Shown here one piece after another: positions 6,737 to 8,058 of a stretch of 8,058 nucleotides of DNA. The notes beneath the pieces are model-generated. The model ran no database searches. It worked only from the letters and a program-made list of their open reading frames with translations, and was not told the DNA's origin. The DNA lies in the NCBI GenBank assembly GCA_005240015.1, contig SBBV01000307.1:1-8058 (forward strand), read 5' to 3'. Numbering within the stretch: the stretch's first letter is position 1; each line of letters starts with the position of its first letter. Both the position numbers and the translations under genes were made by a program. This DNA comes from Candidatus Odyssella thessalonicensis. GTDB lineage: Bacteria; Pseudomonadota; Alphaproteobacteria; Bin65.

Positions 6737-7717
6737 ATGGACGCCGTGAATCTCGCCAAACACACGCTCGGGTGGATCGGCACCGGCCGCATGGGCTTCC
6801 CGATGGCGGCGAAGCTCGCGCAGCAGGGCGGCCGCGTCGCCGCCTACAACCGGACCCGCGCCAAGGCGGAGCCGCTCGGCCAATACGGCGTCAGCATCGT
6901 GTCGAGGCCGGGCGATCTCGCCGACCGCGACATCGTCTTCACGATGGTCTCGACCGGCGCCGACCTGCTCGAAGTGACGACCGGCAAGGACGGCGTGCTC
7001 TCGCGCGCCGACCGCGCGCCCAAGATCGTCATCGACGCATCGACCGTGTCGGAAGAAGCCTCGGCCGAGCTGCGGCGCGAGGCGAAGAAACGCGGCACCG
7101 ATCTGCTGGCGGCACCGGTCAGCGGCAACGCCAAGGTGATCAAGGCCGGCAAGCTTTCCTTCGTCGTCTCGGGGCCCAAGGCGGCGTTCGAGACCGCGCG
7201 GCCCTACCTCGAAGCGCTGGCGGTGGGTGTGAGCTACGTCGGCGAGGGCGAGCTCGCGCGCATCGTCAAGATCTGCCACAACATGTTCTTGGGCATCGTC
7301 GCGCAGAGCATGGCCGAGATCACGATCCTCGCGCAGAAGGCCGGCGTGCCGCGCCATGCGTTCCTCGATTTCTTGAACAAGAGCGTGATGGGCTCGACCT
7401 TCACGCGCTACAAGACGCCGGCCTACGTCAATCTCGATTTCACGACCACGTTCACGCCGAAGCTGTTGAGGAAGGACCTCGACCTCGGCCTCGCCGCGGG
7501 GCGCGCGCTCGACGTGCCGCTGCCGGTGACCACCGCGACGCGCGAGGTGCTGCAGGCGCATATCGGGCGCGCCATGCTGATCGGCGGCGACTATGTCGAG
7601 AAAGATTTCGCGACCCTGCTCGAGCATCAGGCGCTGCTCTCGGGTGTCAAGCTCGTGCCCGAGAACGTCGCGGTGTCGGACGGGCTCACGCCCGAGGCCA
7701 AGAGCAAGGCCGCCTGA
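6737..7717 (+). CDS. NAD(P)-dependent beta-hydroxyacid dehydrogenase (3-hydroxyisobutyrate dehydrogenase family)
   Basis: A 326-residue soluble oxidoreductase that interconverts a beta-hydroxyacid and its oxo-acid or semialdehyde using a nicotinamide cofactor. The N-terminal Rossmann motif is IGTGRMG (Gly15, Gly17, Gly20). The second strand ends in YNRT (Asn38-Arg39), without the acidic residue expected for strict NAD use, which favours NADP(H). The substrate loop reads APVSGN (Ser129-Gly130-Asn131) where the family usually has APVSGG. Catalytic Lys178 and Asn182 lie in GELARIVKICHN, and the all-helical C-terminal domain carries Lys246 in LLRKDLDLGLAAG. It is about 30 residues longer than typical members, mostly in a C-terminal tail ending EAKSKAA. 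GGAG at 6727-6730 supports the ATG at 6737. Tartronate-semialdehyde reductase or a glyoxylate-reductase-like role is possible; the true substrate is unknown. Confidence 0.92.
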   Translation: MDAVNLAKHTLGWIGTGRMGFPMAAKLAQQGGRVAAYNRTRAKAEPLGQYGVSIVSRPGDLADRDIVFTMVSTGADLLEVTTGKDGVLSRADRAPKIVIDASTVSEEASAELRREAKKRGTDLLAAPVSGNAKVIKAGKLSFVVSGPKAAFETARPYLEALAVGVSYVGEGELARIVKICHNMFLGIVAQSMAEITILAQKAGVPRHAFLDFLNKSVMGSTFTRYKTPAYVNLDFTTTFTPKLLRKDLDLGLAAGRALDVPLPVTTATREVLQAHIGRAMLIGGDYVEKDFATLLEHQALLSGVKLVPENVAVSDGLTPEAKSKAA

Positions 7718-7743
7718 GGCGGACGCGGGGAGTTAAGGACAAG

Positions 7744-8058
7744 ATGTACACGGCCACCGTCAACATCGTGCTGCCGACGACGATCACCGGCTCTTTGCCG
7801 CGCCCCGCCTGGTACACGCAGAATCTCGGCACGCGCAGCTTCCGCGACGCGATGGTCGATGCGGTGTTCCGCGAGCAGTACCTCGACACGCTCGCGACCT
7901 TGATCAAGGACCAGGAAGTCGCCGGCCTCGACATCCTGACCGACGGCGATGCGCGCTTCGACCGCGACGTCGGCGGCCACAACTGGTTCTCCTATCCGCC
8001 GCTGCGCATGAGCGGCTTTTCCGGCAGCACGCCCTACAAGGTGCAGGGCGGGCGCGCC
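7744..8058 (+). CDS. MetE C-terminal-domain-like (cobalamin-independent methionine synthase family) protein, 3'-partial
   Basis: The first 105 residues of a protein that runs off the window end with the frame open. The start resembles the C-terminal catalytic barrel of cobalamin-independent methionine synthase (UROD/MetE fold): LPTTITGSLPRPAWY, then QEVAGLDILTDGDARFDRD. The protein begins directly at this motif, so the long N-terminal half of classical MetE is absent. Such single-barrel relatives include archaeal-type core MetE and epoxyalkane:coenzyme M transferase. The zinc ligands (His, Cys, Glu, Cys in MetE) would lie beyond the window and cannot be checked. AAGGA at 7735-7739, 4 bp before the ATG, supports the start, which is 26 bp after the dehydrogenase stop, so it belongs to the same transcription unit. 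A role in methyl or alkyl transfer on a pathway intermediate is inference; methionine synthesis is the alternative. Confidence 0.85.
   Translation, partial: MYTATVNIVLPTTITGSLPRPAWYTQNLGTRSFRDAMVDAVFREQYLDTLATLIKDQEVAGLDILTDGDARFDRDVGGHNWFSYPPLRMSGFSGSTPYKVQGGRA

Noticed and set aside
5287..6792. Long minus-strand open frame (501 codons) antisense to the M24 gene
   Set aside because: The composition (Arg, Asp, His, Val rich) is typical of antisense translation of GC-biased codons. No motif was seen, and the + strand gene is unambiguous.

Overview
The window is GC-rich coding DNA with strongly G/C-biased third codon positions. All credible genes lie on the + strand, tightly spaced or overlapping by 4 bp, so it reads as one long catabolic-type operon or two closely linked ones. 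Gene content and codon style suggest an alphaproteobacterium (Rhizobiales or Rhodospirillales type); this is inference, because there is no rRNA or marker gene to fix the taxonomy. No tRNA, rRNA, CRISPR array, insertion sequence or phage gene was seen.

Layout. Positions 1-1550 encode two consecutive SsuC/TauC-type ABC importer permeases joined by an ATGA overlap. The ATPase and substrate-binding protein must lie outside the window. Positions 1618-2682 encode an alpha/beta-hydrolase of the FrsA / 2,6-dihydropseudooxynicotine-hydrolase type, whose nucleophile serine position is alanine (A220). Positions 2675-2779 hold a nested inverted repeat that contains this gene's stop codon. Positions 2828-4263 encode an exported LVIVD-repeat beta-propeller protein, interrupted by one frameshift near 3317-3325. 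Positions 4260-5363 encode a second hydrolase of the same family with an intact Ser-Asp-His triad, overlapping the propeller gene by ATGA. Positions 5419-6723 encode an M24 (creatinase / aminopeptidase P fold) protein with Cys in place of the second metal-binding Asp. Positions 6737-7717 encode a beta-hydroxyacid dehydrogenase (3-hydroxyisobutyrate dehydrogenase family). From 7744 to the window end runs the start of a MetE C-terminal-domain-like (UROD/MetE-fold) methyltransferase.

How the genes may work together (inference). The ABC importer would bring in a small organic molecule. The active hydrolase, perhaps with its serine-less paralogue, would cleave a C-C, ester or amide bond. The creatinase-fold protein might hydrolyse a C-N bond, the dehydrogenase would oxidise or reduce a hydroxy-acid product, and the MetE-like protein might move a methyl or alkyl group. 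The propeller protein would act in the periplasm. The substrate cannot be read from the sequence. The combination, including two enzymes with altered active sites, is the best candidate here for an uncharacterised pathway.
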